From Ehretia macrophylla (lineage: Eukaryota > Streptophyta > Magnoliopsida > Boraginales > Ehretiaceae), in NCBI GenBank assembly GCA_037974665.1, contig CM075766.1, forward strand, positions 45,125,569 through 45,189,568: 64,000 nt of DNA, read 5' to 3'. The translations under genes were made by a program, and so were the position numbers. The stretch's first letter is position 1; every line of letters starts with the position of its first letter. The notes below the pieces were generated by a model, which searched no databases, was not told where the DNA came from, and saw nothing but the letters and a program-made list of their open reading frames with translations. Below, piece by piece: positions 22,480-35,132 of the stretch.

Positions 22480-23894
22480 ACATTTTGCGGAAGGCAAAAT
22501 TTGTTTATGCAAAAGACACATTTTGACCCAGAACTAAGTTATCCATAATTCTTTGTATTGGAGCTTTTCCCAGAATAATACCCATTTATGATCCTCTGCG
22601 CCCACTCCTACTTACATCAAATCGTTTTGTACACCGTTTCAAGCAATAAAAATTCTGAAATAGCCCTCATCTCTTTACATGATTGCAATTTTTTTCTTAA
22701 AAATATGCTTATTTTGAATGTATTTTTTATTCTAAAAAATTATTTATATATAAATATTAAATTATATAACTTTAACTCTATTAAATAAAATTCCTTACTC
22801 GGTCTAACAAAATGTCACAAGGGTTACAGTAGGCTGATTTCTTTGGTTAAGTGGGTTCTCCGACAATAGGAGATGGCTCATTCAACATAGTGGAATGGTT
22901 TTTAATTTAGTTTAAGCAAAAGTCAAAATGATTTCGATAGAGCCAGCTGTGAGGAATCATGAATCGAAATTGGCACGATTAGTTCACCATCAAAGCTCAT
23001 TGTAATTTGACCCCAAAAATAAATAAATAAATGCCCACTGTAATTGTGGCACAAGGCCGCAGTTCAAATTTTTTATGACGAGTAACGCTTTTGTAAAGTT
23101 TTTCAAACTAAGAATCATGATTCAAGTCTTAGGATGCATGAACTTATCTTAAAGTGTCATGATGTAAGTTAATTAAGTATAAAACATATTATTAAAAAAA
23201 ATAAAAATAACTCTTAACCCATTCAAATTCAAAATGTAAAAAAATTTGTCTCACACCTTAAAAACTCCATTATTAAACTAAATACTTGGAGTTGCAGTAC
23301 AGATTCACAAACCATTTATGTGATGAACCACACTCTTCGGAACAGACTGAAATGTGGAAACAGCTATACAGATTAGCAAGGATCACATATTGTCCCCCGG
23401 ATCATGGTGTAGATAACTGGCTGATTTGACATACTTTGTGTAAGGACTGCTTCCAAAAAGTGCTGATAAGATAGTAAGTCGGGCCACATATAATCAGGCT
23501 GCCCTACCATGATCAAGCATTATAGATTGACATGTCATTCCATTTGGTGCTCCAACACTAACTTTTTTCATCTTAAAATTGATCGATATTCAATAATGTA
23601 ATTCAAAATTTTATGTATAAATGTTAAAATCTATTATCTATTCATATGAATACCTGCAATTTTAGTCCCAAAGTATATGTTTCTAGATTCCTCTGCCTTT
23701 TTATTAAGAATATAGTACAATACAAATAGTCTAAAATTAAAATAAGTCGTACATGAATGGATAACATAGAAGAGAGGCCAAACTGTGATATTATATTAAA
23801 AATTATGAAATTTCATCCTAAAATCAATTGATACTAAATGGAGTCGGATCAAATGCAGCACTTGTCCATTGATTGTGTAGATGAGAAAAAACAA
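22480..23894. other. Intergenic DNA and 3' flank of the chromomethylase gene
   Basis: AT-rich, with no supported gene. The last few hundred bases probably include the 3' UTR of the minus-strand chromomethylase. Confidence 0.45.
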
Positions 23895-26800
23895 CTAACA
23901 GCTTTCCGCTGGAGAAATGAGTTCCACAGGTTTGGAAAAATTGGTTGGCAGTGTTAGTACAGGTTCGTCACCTGCGACCCCTTTACATGCCAACGCTAAA
24001 CAATAGCCCAAAGCTCGCGCTACGGGCACAGCAACAGCATTCCCCACTTGGGTGTACCTAAAACACAAACCAACCAAAAAGGGGATACATTAGACGCCTT
24101 AACAAGGATGTAATTTGAAGTTTGACTGTAAAAGTCTAAAAACATTTGCAAGAAAAAGAAAATACCTTTCCTTAACCGGGCCAACAAGTTTATAATAATC
24201 TGGAAACCCTTGCAGTCTTGCGTTTTCACGAATTGTGAGGACTCTATCCTGCAACGGGTGCAAAATAGCCTGGAAGGCAAATATTTGTTTGATTACGGAT
24301 GTTAACACAGATGATCCAACGTGCTAAGGGAATTCATGTTCTCAGTATTCACCACTACCGGTGGGAATTTAAAGGAAACATTTGACAAGGATAACTAGTT
24401 ACCTGATTGTGAGGTTCTGCTCTCGTAACAACTGTGGGAACGGTCTCATCCCACCATAGCCGGCCGAAAGGCCTGCACAAGTTCATTTGGTGAAGAAAAA
24501 TACAACCAAATGAGATTCTACCCCAAAGTAATAGACTATAAAGATAAACAAACACGAAGAAAATAACCAATTACTTTGATGATGTTCCCCGAACAAAACT
24601 CATTGCATAATTAGGAACCTAAATTTATGAACAGAAAAAGTCGGGTAAGAAAAGCAAAGCATAGGTAAAACGAATTTTAATAACTAACAAGTTATTGCTA
24701 ATGAAAATGCGGATGACAATATGGGAAGAAACTAAGATAAATCTTTACCAAAGGCTTCCCTGAAGGCAGATATACTCTTTCCATGTCAGGATCCCATTCA
24801 ACTTTATTATTGTCAGGGTTAACAGAGACACCGGCCAAATCCCTAAAATTTGCTCCCTAAAGCCGTGAATGAAGATATGTTAGAAAATCAAGATGACTAG
24901 TAAAGTTGCTAAATTTATGTTAAGGACAAAAACTTGTTTGTGATAAACGTTCATACCTTTTTATGAGGAATTTTAAGTACACGTTGGTAATCATCGTTAT
25001 TCAGTTGAAGAGGGCGATGATCATATAAAACTTGGTTTAGCGCTTCCAAATTGGTGTCCGAATAACCAAGCATCACTGCCTCATATAGAATATTGATTAA
25101 TAGAAACAATAATGCACAATCTAACATGTTAATGCATAAGAATAATCTTACTCTCATTCCAAGTACTTTGCATCATAATTGCAAAACAACCGTACGAAAG
25201 AACAATTAGATGAGGAAGAGAAAATAGGAGCATGCCTTCTTTCTTTAGTCTGATGAAATGCTGGAAGTTAGTCTTGGGTTCCCCATTATACAGAATCTCA
25301 TCTCGTTTTTCATTATTATCCACCTAGAAATTTACAATTAAGATGTAACTGTAATTGCGCTAATAGAGAAAACTAAAGTGTGAATAAAATGAGTTGTATT
25401 CTACATACAGGTGGAAGATCAGATATCGCATCAGAAAGGAAAAGTTCCTTGTCCAGATCAAACTGATGACCTTCTTCATGGGCAACGACATTTGACTGCA
25501 CTTATTAAGTGTGATGATGCAAGTCAGGAAGCAGAAAAGGGATTGATAGTAGAGACACTGAATCAGAAAATTCTACCTCAAATGTGGTTGGTACAACACC
25601 TCTCATAACAACATTATGAGTCGGAAGTGGATACTGTGGCAACTTCTGCATCAGTTAACAAGGAGAAATACAATAGGTCAGCAGCTGCTGTGCATAAAAT
25701 ATCACCAGAATGTAAAATGTATCACCTCTCTTGGAAGAGCACCCCACAAGAAGACACGCATCCGAAATTGTGGAAGTCCATAAGCACCTGCGGCTATCAT
25801 TCCCATCCGCGTTTGATAACCCATTCCAACAAGCCGTGCAAATGCATACCTCCCAAGAAAACCCTTCGAAAACTTAAGTATATCAACAACATTTTCCATT
25901 AGAACAAATCTCGGCCTTAAGAAGGACACAATGTCCATAAACACTTGAAGTTGCTTATTTTTTTCGTCTTCTAACGGTTTATCTTCATTCCTGAATCGAT
26001 TAAAACCACTGATTCCTTGGCAGGGCGGCCCACCACATATGACATCAATTTTGCCCTATGGAGTACCAAAAGAGGGAAAAGGAGTATTAACACGCTATCT
26101 AATTAATGGGAGTAAAAATAAAGACGATGCAGCCACAGTTGCTTACAGGCAATGGTAAAAGCCTGGATTTGTATCCTTTTGTGACAAATGCTCTTAGCTT
26201 CTCTCGACATTCACTAGCAAAAGTACATCAAATGTGAGCAAAATGACAGAGAGGAAAGTACTGAGAAAAATATAAGTTTTTACATTAATAAACTCATTTC
26301 AATCTTCATACCCCAAACCATCGCGAGGCTCCCAAGTATCATGTTCAGAGCCATAACCTTTCCATCGTACCTACATTGCAAGAGAAATAGACAAGGAACC
26401 TTCAACAAAATTAAGAAGTCAAATGATAAAGAGAAATGTAAGATAATTGTGCACATTTTGCAATTTGCAGACAAGATGCACCTTGTTGCAATATCTGGTT
26501 ATTTAACAATATTGTAAGAAGCTCTGGTAGATAACATAGAGATCATGAAAGATCATAAACATCGTAAGCAAATTTTGGGGCTCTTAATTCTTGTTCCTCC
26601 ATTAACAAATAAATATCGTACAAATCCATCATCCTGTATTTATAAGACACTATTTTTGGTTCATACGCTTTATTCCAATTGCTTTCCCTTCTGATAAGAA
26701 ATAAAACAAAAAACTCAAAGTAAATGGAGAGTCTTAAAATGAAGTACCTTAAAATACAACCCAATATTCTTATTTTTATTCGGGTCACCATAACAAATGT

Positions 26801-29723
26801 CTAAAATATCTTCTACTTCAAACACCGCAACATCTTCCCCAGCACCACCTTGCGCTTCCTCGTCATTATCGTCATCTCCACTGCTTGGACCATCTACCCT
26901 CGTTGTTACACCCACATGTTGACGAGATGTAGCATTGCTGCCAACTAAGGAAAAAGACAGACAAAGCTTCTCCCACTCCCTCAATAAGAATAGTAAGTTT
27001 TCAGCTGATTCGTTTCTGACCTGAATTGTCATTTCAGCCATCCGAGCAAATAAGCAAGTGAACAAAAAGGATAAAATGAAATAAAAGATAAGATAGGAGA
27101 TATCATAGTCGGTGATAAAGACCTCTGTCTCTGGATGATTCAATCTCAAGCTGTCACATGCATATTTGTTCATATCAACAGCCCATTTCTACATTCAAAA
27201 GGATTTCATTTATTAATTAGATAGAGATAATTACTGCAGGGTGAGAAGAATATGATGAAAATATACATCAGATTGTTCTCATGCACGAAAACTAATCTAA
27301 ACAAAGATAGTTGAAAAACTTACAGTAACAAGCTTGACACCACCACGATTGGAACCCAAGCAAAGTCCTGTGGACATTGCTCCACATCCTGCATAAATGT
27401 CCAAGAGTGTCATCTCCAAATCATCCCCCTCCCCCAGAGAAGTTTCTGCGGTACTAGTCACACCACCAATACTATCAACCTCCGTCGAAACTGTAGACTC
27501 TGTTTCACTACAGTCTTCAATGTTATCTGCAAGACGAGATTTTGAGAAATAATGTACAAACTAGCAGTTATCCAAATTTTCAACAGAACAAGCACAAGCA
27601 AACTAAAACACCAAGCTTAGTTTAGTAGCTCAAAGGATTGAAAATTTTACTTGGCGGCAAGTTCACAAAGGTGGTATAAGGCAGCAAGTACATCTTCTCA
27701 TAATAATAGTCACAGTCTGCCCTTACATTTCTCTTGTAATCCAAATCTACCTGAAAAAACTCGTTATGATAAAATATGCTTATAAAAAGGATAAAAGAAC
27801 ACAAGCAATCTCAAGCACGTTTAGGCATACACTTGAAGGCAGGTGGACAATTTTAAGCCGTTGAAGAAGACAATCCAGCGGGTTGTCATCCTTTACTTGA
27901 GAAAAGAATACGCATTTTTCATCCATTAGATTACCACATTTTCCAATTACCTGACAAAAATTACAGATACCTCAAAATGTCAAAGTATAATGAGGTAATA
28001 ACAGAAAAAGTAACAACTGCACGTATCTCATATGCTTACAGTATCCTTTAAGCGATAGTACCATTGGGCGGTGAAGCAACGCGAACCATTTTCCGCTTGA
28101 AACATCTCAACAATTTTACATATGTAATTTTCATCCTCATTCCCAGCCTAAAAATAATAAATAAAGTGAGCAATCGTCAACCTCGTGGTCAGCCCATACT
28201 AGGTGAATAGAATGTGATTCAAAAGCTGAAACACATTGCAAATATCGAAAGCAAAGATAATAATCATGTACTAAAGCAACAAATAATTGAAAGAACACAT
28301 ATATCAGAGATGTAGCGACATAACAAACAGCTCACAGATAGAAGAAAAACACTTTGCGCCATACAGTTTTGCATCACAAAAATTAGTATCGACTTCAAGA
28401 AAGCCATTAATACGGCTTGTTTACCTTCACATAGGCATCATCGTGTAGATTATAGATCTGCCCATCAACCTTAGCCTGAGTGAAATGTTGTCTTGCTGGA
28501 ACTACCTCCTCTTCTTGATCGCCATTACTGCATTACAATGGAATCCAAAATTGAATCAAACTAAAGAAAAAAGCACTCAAAAGAAAAGGAAAAGAATCAA
28601 GCATTTTGAGGCTAGTCAAAAATACCACATCACATACATTGAGTCTACACATATATAGCTTCAACAATAATAAGCAAACCTTTTTATATTCTTAGTTGCT
28701 CCACCTCCTTTAATCGTCTTCTGTAATCAACATGGCGAAGTTGTTATTCTGCTGAAACTTGTACAGCATAAGTATAACGACTGGACACAAACGAAGTAAA
28801 CAAGAACTGATATTGAACAACTTCACACACACACGCAGAGGCACAAGCGTTTGAGCATCGTTTTGTTTGACTATTTCCCAAGTTTGTGCAAAACCATAAT
28901 ATTTCGACCAAAAATGCAAAATAGAAACATAAAGATGGTAAAAGCTAAACGAAAAATATGCACAAATATCTTATACCATAAAATTAGTTTCGAAGAGAAA
29001 ATACCTGAAAATCCAGCTAATTTCAAATTTATACCAACAAAAAGCCACATAAATACCCCTTACCTGTACAAATGTATACACAGGCACATTTAAAACTTTC
29101 ATATATAGGGATATTATATATACGTATGTATACACATATATCCAAATCTGCATCGAACAATACCAAATGAGGAGCTGCACCATTGGCTAAAATGTTTACA
29201 GCATATAAGATAATATTGAAATAAAAACTAAAAATAAGGCTAAATTCCAAATTATGCATACACATAACTATAAAAATTCATAGATGTTTACAGATACACC
29301 GAAAATCCATAGCAATATCAACGCAAACAAATACATATGTGTGTGAATTAATGTGAATAAAGTTGAGAACTTTGCCTCCGGATAACGATGAGGCCATTGT
29401 TTGCGCGCCTGATCATCTGGAACCGGTTCACTAGTGAAAACACACTCGCCTTCGTACTCTTCTTCTTCGTCTGCTGCTTTTTGCTGCTCCTTTTTCTCTT
29501 CGACGAGGCGCACGTTTAACTTCCTCAACCGCGACAGCGGTCGGGCCCATGTCACGCTTTGTTCTTCTTCGCTATCTTCCGAAATTTCCACCACCACTGG
29601 CTCCTCTGTAAAATCACTATCGGCTGCCGCTGGCACCGATTCCGTTACTCGCCGCTTCGACTTCTTCTTCGAAGAATCAGCTGCTGCCTTCGCAGACGAC
29701 GCGGCTTGTCTCTTGCTCGGCAT
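23895..29723 (-). CDS. CMT3: Chromomethylase, CMT3-type DNA (cytosine-5) methyltransferase
   Basis: Nuclear enzyme that methylates CHG sites at H3K9me2 chromatin and so silences transposons. I phased 21 exons (2670 nt, 889 residues): 29723-29376, 28720-28680, 28527-28425, 28147-28040, 27950-27831, 27750-27651, 27526-27324, 27188-27123, 27020-26748, 26370-26312, 26213-26147, 26055-25726, 25645-25577, 25495-25409, 25323-25236, 25075-24957, 24856-24749, 24618-24575, 24472-24403, 24269-24166, 24057-23895. A lysine-rich N-terminus is followed by a BAH domain (about 140-275), motif [15 protein letters not shown] (from residue 316), the chromodomain ending [15 protein letters not shown] (about 435-480), the catalytic GGPPCQG (Cys508), ENV (about 550), the late motif [20 protein letters not shown] and [11 protein letters not shown]. 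All phases join without a stop, so the gene looks intact. Introns 1 and 15 seem to use GC donors (GAG|GCAAAG, AAG|GCATGC). Confidence 0.93.
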
Positions 29724-29733
29724 TATAGAAATA

Positions 29734-29757
29734 GTGTGTTGTGTGTGTGTGTGTGTG
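29734..29757. repeat. (GT)n microsatellite in the 5' UTR of the chromomethylase gene
   Basis: About twelve GT/TG units, with one TT interruption, within 35 bases upstream of the chromomethylase ATG. On the transcript strand this is a (CA)n tract in the leader. Confidence 0.8.
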
Positions 29758-29905
29758 AGCAAGCTGGTTGGTAGGCAAGGGGTTTGTTTGTTTGGGGAGT
29801 TGTGAGCTTGGAAAATTTTGAACGTGAAGCGGGAAAGCGGAATTTATGGGATTCCATCAACTGGATTTAAATAACGGGGTTGGGTCCGGGAAAGTTTTTC
29901 TTTTT

Positions 29906-30421
29906 GGATTAAAATCATTTTAGTCTCTGAGGTTTGTATTAAATACTAAATTGGTCCCTGAGGTATGCAAAAAGTCCAATTCAGTTCTTACTGTTAATTT
30001 TTTATTAACGGTCAACCTATTGACCGTGTAAAATGACGCTCATGTCCTTGTCTTTTAAATTTTTGCTAATGTGTTAAACAAAAAAAAAAAAAAAACATGA
30101 TAGCCGTTGAAAATCCAACGACTATTTTAATTGTTCTTCCTACCATGCCTGTAATGCATGGCCAACCCAAAAAAAAAAAAAAAAACAATCTCATGGACGC
30201 TATATTCCAACGGCTAAAACCCAACGACTATCATGCCTTTTCTTTTTTTTTAACACAATAGCAAAAATTTAAAAGATAAGGGCATAAGCGTCATTTTACA
30301 CGATCAAGAGGTTGACCGTTAATAGAAAACTAACAGCAGTGACTGAATTGGGCTTTTTGCATACCTCAGGGATTAATTTGGTCTTTAATGCAAACCTCAA
30401 GGACTAAAATGGTTTTAACCC
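29906..30421. mobile_element. Long-TIR MITE, Mutator-like, family A
   Basis: The element is almost entirely a palindrome. GGATTAAAATCATTTTAGTC at the left is the inverse of GACTAAAATGGTTTTAACCC at the right, and pairing continues inward through 'tgaggtatgcaaaaag', 'gttgaccg' and 'ccaacg'. A 10-bp duplication TTTTCTTTTT flanks it (29896-29905 and 30422-30431), typical of Mutator-like elements (usually 9-11 bp). It sits upstream of the chromomethylase gene. A relative with the same ends lies at 33969-34657. Confidence 0.75.
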
Positions 30422-30439
30422 TTTTCTTTTTATCTTTAG

Positions 30440-30824
30440 GAAAAATTGCACAAATAGTCCCTATTACTTTTTTATAATTTATAATTTATTTTTATTATTT
30501 AAAATTAGTCAATTTAGTTTCTATTGTTTTTATAAATAAATAAATAAAAATCATTTCTATTGTTTAAAATTATTCAATTTAGTCCCTATTATTTTTCAAA
30601 AAAATTAATTTAGTCCATATTATTCCCTAAAAAAATTTAATTTAACCAAGTTAAGCAGGGACTAAATTAATTTTTTTCAAAATAATAAGGATTAAATGAT
30701 TAATTTTGAACAATAGAAATAAAATTGAAATTTTTAAAAATAATAGAGACTAAATTAACTAACATTAAACAATATAGAGAAATTTATATTTAAAAAATAA
30801 TAATAAATACCATTTGCACAAATT
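30440..30824. mobile_element. MITE copy, family B
   Basis: Both ends carry TTGCACAAAT-type sequence in opposite orientation (aaaattgcacaaatagtccc at left, atttgcacaaatttt at right). The body repeats 'tcaatttagtccctatt' and its complement. Related to 4022-4320. No clear target duplication was found. Confidence 0.55.
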
Positions 30825-31230
30825 TTCAAATTCAATTGTCTCAAAAATATGTTATTGGAAAAAGAAACATATTGTAAATAGGTCCAAATTCAATTTACCA
30901 TACAGTCACTATAAAAATAATGGAAATTTACCATATAATGTTGTGCACTAATTGTGAAACAATAAAGAGTAAAATATTAATGCAGAGGCTAATTATGTTT
31001 CTGAAAAGGCCACTTTTAATTCTCTATCTAGTAAATTGGTTAGCAAATATTTATAGTGCTCTGTCTTTGCTACTTTGTAAGGATTTAATTATAGTTGGAG
31101 TAGGTTAAAATATTTCTTAAGGTCAATACAATATTTTTCGACCAAAAAAAAAAGTCAATTGGTCCAATTAAAAACTAGGACAATTTAGACTTAGGCCCAT
31201 ATTGAAATACTTCCAAACATATAAAATTTA

Positions 31231-32631
31231 GGGTTAATGACCTATTAGATCGTTTATCTTTTTCGTTATTGTCTAGTTAGTCCTTCATTTTTCAAACGAC
31301 CGTATGTCAATCCCTCATCTTTCAAACTTGTGTCACCATCAGTTCTTCCATAAAAAATCTAACGGTTTAGTCACATGCACAGCACAAGACGATTTTTAAC
31401 AAGGGCATTAACGTCTTTTTACTGTAGTCAGCATATTTCCCTTTTATATTAGTTAATACCTGATTTAAAACCCAAATCCCTAAAACTAAATTTCTAAATC
31501 CCTAAAACCCAAATCCCCCAAATCGAATAAAGGTACAGTTGGAACCATGAAGTTGATAAGAAAAAGTTAGTACTGGCCAAGTCGACAGTCATTGCCAGAG
31601 ACGATCGGAATCAGAGAACAAAGATGATAGGTCTGTGAAGTCACGATGAAGGTGTTGCCGGTGACGTAAGAGTAAGTAGAAGGCACTAGTCAAATCACCA
31701 TGTTGAGAGGAAAATAGTGGGACCACTGGTGCAGCTCGCCCTAGCAAAGAACGATGCCGGTGAAAGCTTGAGTCCGACAGAGATGGCATTAATGGAAGAT
31801 GGCGATCAGAGAATCCAAACCTTGTGTGAAAGGTACCAAAGTGACAGCGATGAGTGGAGAAGAAGATAATGGCATTGGCTTAGCTTGTTGTGACCGGTGG
31901 TAGCGTTGGAGATGGTGAAGAAGATGGTGATATTGAGGCATGGTGGTGGATGGCGGTTGTGTATGATGAAGGTGATTAGAGACCATATAGAGAGTAGGTG
32001 GGGGTCAAGGAGTGTGATGTCGTTGTCAGATCGTTGATTCGATGGCTAGACTGGGTGGAATAAATGGGTCAGGTTTCGCAGGTTAAAGAGATGAACCCAT
32101 ATCCATGGGTCTGTTTGAGTGCAGCATGGTGTATGAATTATGATGTCTTGTTAAGCTTAGATGATCAAAGCTACTACTACCTTAATTAATACAATGATTT
32201 CCATGTCCAATATGGGGGCTGCCAATCGCTGTAATCACCATCAGTGCACTTGATTTATTGTAACACAAAATCACAGACTAACTCTTATTTTCGTATTCTA
32301 GAAACGATCAAAACCTACAATCTTCGATGATCATATCATCCTTGTCAAACTTGAACCGAGTCATGCTAAATATATACTCATCTGAATAACCAAATGGAAA
32401 ATTTTAAGCAAAAAAAAAAGACTTGTAATAATCGCATGAATAGTTATTACAGTAAAAAGACGTTAATGCCCTTGCTAAAAATCGTTATGTGCCGTGCATG
32501 TGACTAAACCGTTAGATTTTTTACGGAATGACTGACGGTGGCCCAAGTTTGAAAGATGAGGGACTGACATATGGTCGTTTGAAAAATGAAGGACTAACTT
32601 GACAATAGCGAAAAAGATAAGGACCATATGT
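31231..32631. mobile_element. Non-autonomous element with about 190-bp terminal inverted repeats
   Basis: The stretch 31250-31435 (ATCTTTTTCG, CTTCATTTTTCAAACGACC, AATCTAACGGTTTAGTCACA, GGGCATTAACGTCTTTTTAC) reappears inverted at about 32448-32622. The outer end GGGTTAATG is present only on the left, so the right end is probably eroded. The roughly 1-kb centre has no recognisable domain; minus-strand ORFs at 31589-31986 are His/Ser-rich and of unknown origin. Degenerate telomere-like CCCTAAA words occur at 31460-31525. Superfamily uncertain, Mutator-like at best. Confidence 0.55.
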
Positions 32632-32733
32632 TGTGGCGTTTGTTTTGAATGTTGGATTGATCGAAAAGAGGCCGTATAAGGACAACTATAACAAATGTGC
32701 TTAGCTAGCAAAGAAAGTTAGGCTATGCACTTT

Positions 32734-33220
32734 TATAATATCTCACATCGGTAGAATAGAGTGTGATTATATATTTTATAAGTGGGTGTTGCGGGTATAA
32801 AGAATAACTTAGATTAATCATTTTAAGCCAGTAGGAAAGAGGATCCAAGTAGTTATTTCTTATGCCTACAACACTAGTCTCGCTGCGGGCCTGAGGTTCT
32901 GGACTCGAGGTGTGACATAATGGTATTTAGAACAGGTCACTAGCTGGTGGGAAACTAAGACCCGTAGGAACTACCTCTAGAATCATTTACTGTGTGATTG
33001 GTCTTGGGTATATGTGCCCCCTTAACGGGGGGTGTGTGTAAATCCTAAATCGATAGAATATAGTGTGATCGTGTAGTTTATAAGGTGGGTATTGTAGATA
33101 TAAAAAATAACTTGGGTTAACCATTTTGGGCCAGTAGAAAAAATGGCCCAACTGGTTGTTTCTTATGCCTACAACATTAGACTCGCTGCAGGTCTGGAAT
33201 TCTAGACTCGGGCTGTGACA
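32734..33220 (+). mobile_element. TRIM (terminal-repeat retrotransposon in miniature)
   Basis: Two direct repeats of about 185 bp, 32734-32917 and 33035-33220, share phrases such as TTTCTTATGCCTACAACA and end TGTGACA. The first is followed by TGGTATTTAGAACAGG (32921), a decayed primer-binding site complementary to initiator tRNA-Met. The second is preceded by a purine run ACGGGGGG. The internal part is only about 115 bases and codes nothing. Copies with this TCACATCGG-type LTR are common plant TRIMs. Confidence 0.7.
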
Positions 33221-33968
33221 ACTCTCCCCTTTAATTGGATGACTGATCTTCTATTGGAACTTTTTAATTTACTACCCTTTGTATTTGAAACTACCAGTGT
33301 TGGTTAAGTTTTTCATGACTAAAAGTTATCTTTTTATTATTGACCAAAAAAAAATGGATACTTGGGAGTTCCTCTGGTTTCGGGCAGACTACTCAACAGC
33401 CACTGCAAGTATTTGATCCATCGTATTACCCTAAGAATTGGTAAGTGGTCGAAAAGTTTCTTTTCATTTGCTGGCAAACTCCAGATTATTAAATCCATCC
33501 TTTTTCATGTTCAATCCTACTGGTCACGAATGTTTATCATCCCAAAAGGAACCATCAAAGATATTGAAAAAATTCTTGCCTTTTTTTTGTGGTTGGGCTC
33601 TGAAAATCAAGGAACAAAGCTAAGCTTTCGTGGGATGCAGTTTGCAAATGCAAAGAAGAGGGACGTCTTGGCATTTGTAGATTACATGACATTAATCAAG
33701 CAACAATCATGAGATAGTTGTTAGGGATGGCAACGGGTACCCGTTGTACCCGAAATCGATGGATAACCGCCCGATAAAAAATTGATGGGGAAATCGTTAG
33801 GTTTTGAATTTTATAAAGCAAAACTGACGGATAAACCGATAGATTTTAATTTTTTATATTAAAAAAACTGAAACCGAAACCCGATTAGTAATTTATTATT
33901 TTATATATATATATATATATATTATACACATGTATATCTATAAAACAAATTTTTAAATTTTAAAAAAA

Positions 33969-34657
33969 GGGTCAAAACCATTTTAGTCCCTAAGGTTTAC
34001 TCTAAAGACCAAATTGGTCCCTCAAGTTTGCAAAAAGACCAAAAAGGTCCCTCTAGTCAAATTTTGTTAGCCAAATATTAATAGTCAAATGGTTGACTGA
34101 GTTAAAAGACCATTATATCCTTAGGCAACATATATTATAAAAGAAAATTATAATAAAAGTCTAAATCAGTCTAAAAAAAACATAATTCACATAATTCACG
34201 GAGGAAAAAAAAACAAAAACTAAAAAATATCAGTTCAAACATAAACAAATTAAAGTTAGTAATATATCGTTAAAAAATAAACAATCATGATTCATCCTAT
34301 TTTCTGGCTGGTACCCTTGCTGTTAATTATGTCGATGATGATTGTTCATTTTTTAACGATATATTACTGAATTTAATTTGTTTATGTTTGAATTGATATT
34401 TTTTAGTTCTAGTTTTTTTTTTCCTGCACAAATGTTGTGAATTATGTTTTTTTAGACTGATTTAAACTTTTATCGTAATTTTCTTTTATAATATATGTTG
34501 TCTAAGGATATAATGATCTTTTAACTCGGTCAACCCTTTAATTATTAACATTTGACTAATAAAAATTAATTGGAGGGACCTCTTTGATCTTTTTGCAAAC
34601 CTGAAGGACCAATTTGATCTTTAGAGCAAACCTCAGGGACTAAAATGATTTTTGCCC
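33969..34657. mobile_element. Long-TIR MITE, Mutator-like, family A (second copy)
   Basis: It begins GGGTCAAAACCATTTTAGTC and ends GACTAAAATGATTTTTGCCC. The arms pair for more than 200 bases on each side (for example 'aacgatatatta', 'tttgtttatgtttgaa' and their complements). TTTAAAAAAA is duplicated at 33959-33968 and 34658-34667. The ends match those of the 29906-30421 copy; the centre differs. Confidence 0.75.
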
Positions 34658-34838
34658 TTTAAAAAAATAATAAAAGGAGTACTCATCCTAATCTAGTAAT
34701 CTAATATAACACAAATAAATAAATAATAAAAAACTACTAGTACTATAACACAAAAAATAAAAGATAATAAAAAAAGTCCTAATAAACTTATAACCCTAAA
34801 TCCTAGGCTTCAGTAACTTTTCTTTCTTCACTTTTCAT

Positions 34839-35132
34839 ATGCCGCCTCCATTGAGTGAAGTTTCACAGATTGGTGAAAATGGCCTCATTCGTTTGACTAA
34901 TGAAACTAGTAGGCTAATGGGTCATGCTTTCTATCATTCACCAATTCGTTTCAAGAAGAGTACTACTAATGGCACTGTCTTCTCTTTCTCTGCCTGTTTC
35001 ACGTTTGCCATCATCCCAGAGTACCCAAAACTCAGCGGCCATGGCCTTGCTTTCACGATTGCACCATCCCAATATCTCAGCTTTGCCCTTCCGAGTCAGT
35101 ATCTAGGCCTGCTTAACAACACTGATGTATGA
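34839..35132 (+). pseudogene. Captured fragment of an L-type lectin receptor kinase (legume-lectin domain)
   Basis: The frame codes about 97 residues before a stop. The motifs NGLIRLTNETSRLMGHAFYH, FSFSACFTFAIIPEYPK, GHGLAFTIAPS and ALPSQYLGLLN belong to the N-terminal half of the lectin domain of L-type LecRKs, which are plasma-membrane receptors. The signal peptide, the rest of the lectin domain, the membrane segment and the kinase are absent. The frame is intact over its length. It lies wholly inside a hAT element, so it is best explained as capture rather than a broken resident gene. Whether it is transcribed is unknown. Confidence 0.75.

Noticed and set aside
26543..26791. Minus-strand ORF containing NWNKAYEPK that could pass for a chromodomain exon
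   Set aside because: It cannot be joined to exon 9 in phase with an AG acceptor. The true exon with [15 protein letters not shown] lies at 26370-26312, so this is intron 9.
29434..29805. Plus-strand Ser-rich ORF of 123 codons
   Set aside because: Antisense shadow of chromomethylase exon 1 and its leader.
31460..31525. CCCTAAA-like words as an interstitial telomere
   Set aside because: Only a few degenerate words, interrupted and inside a transposon-like unit.
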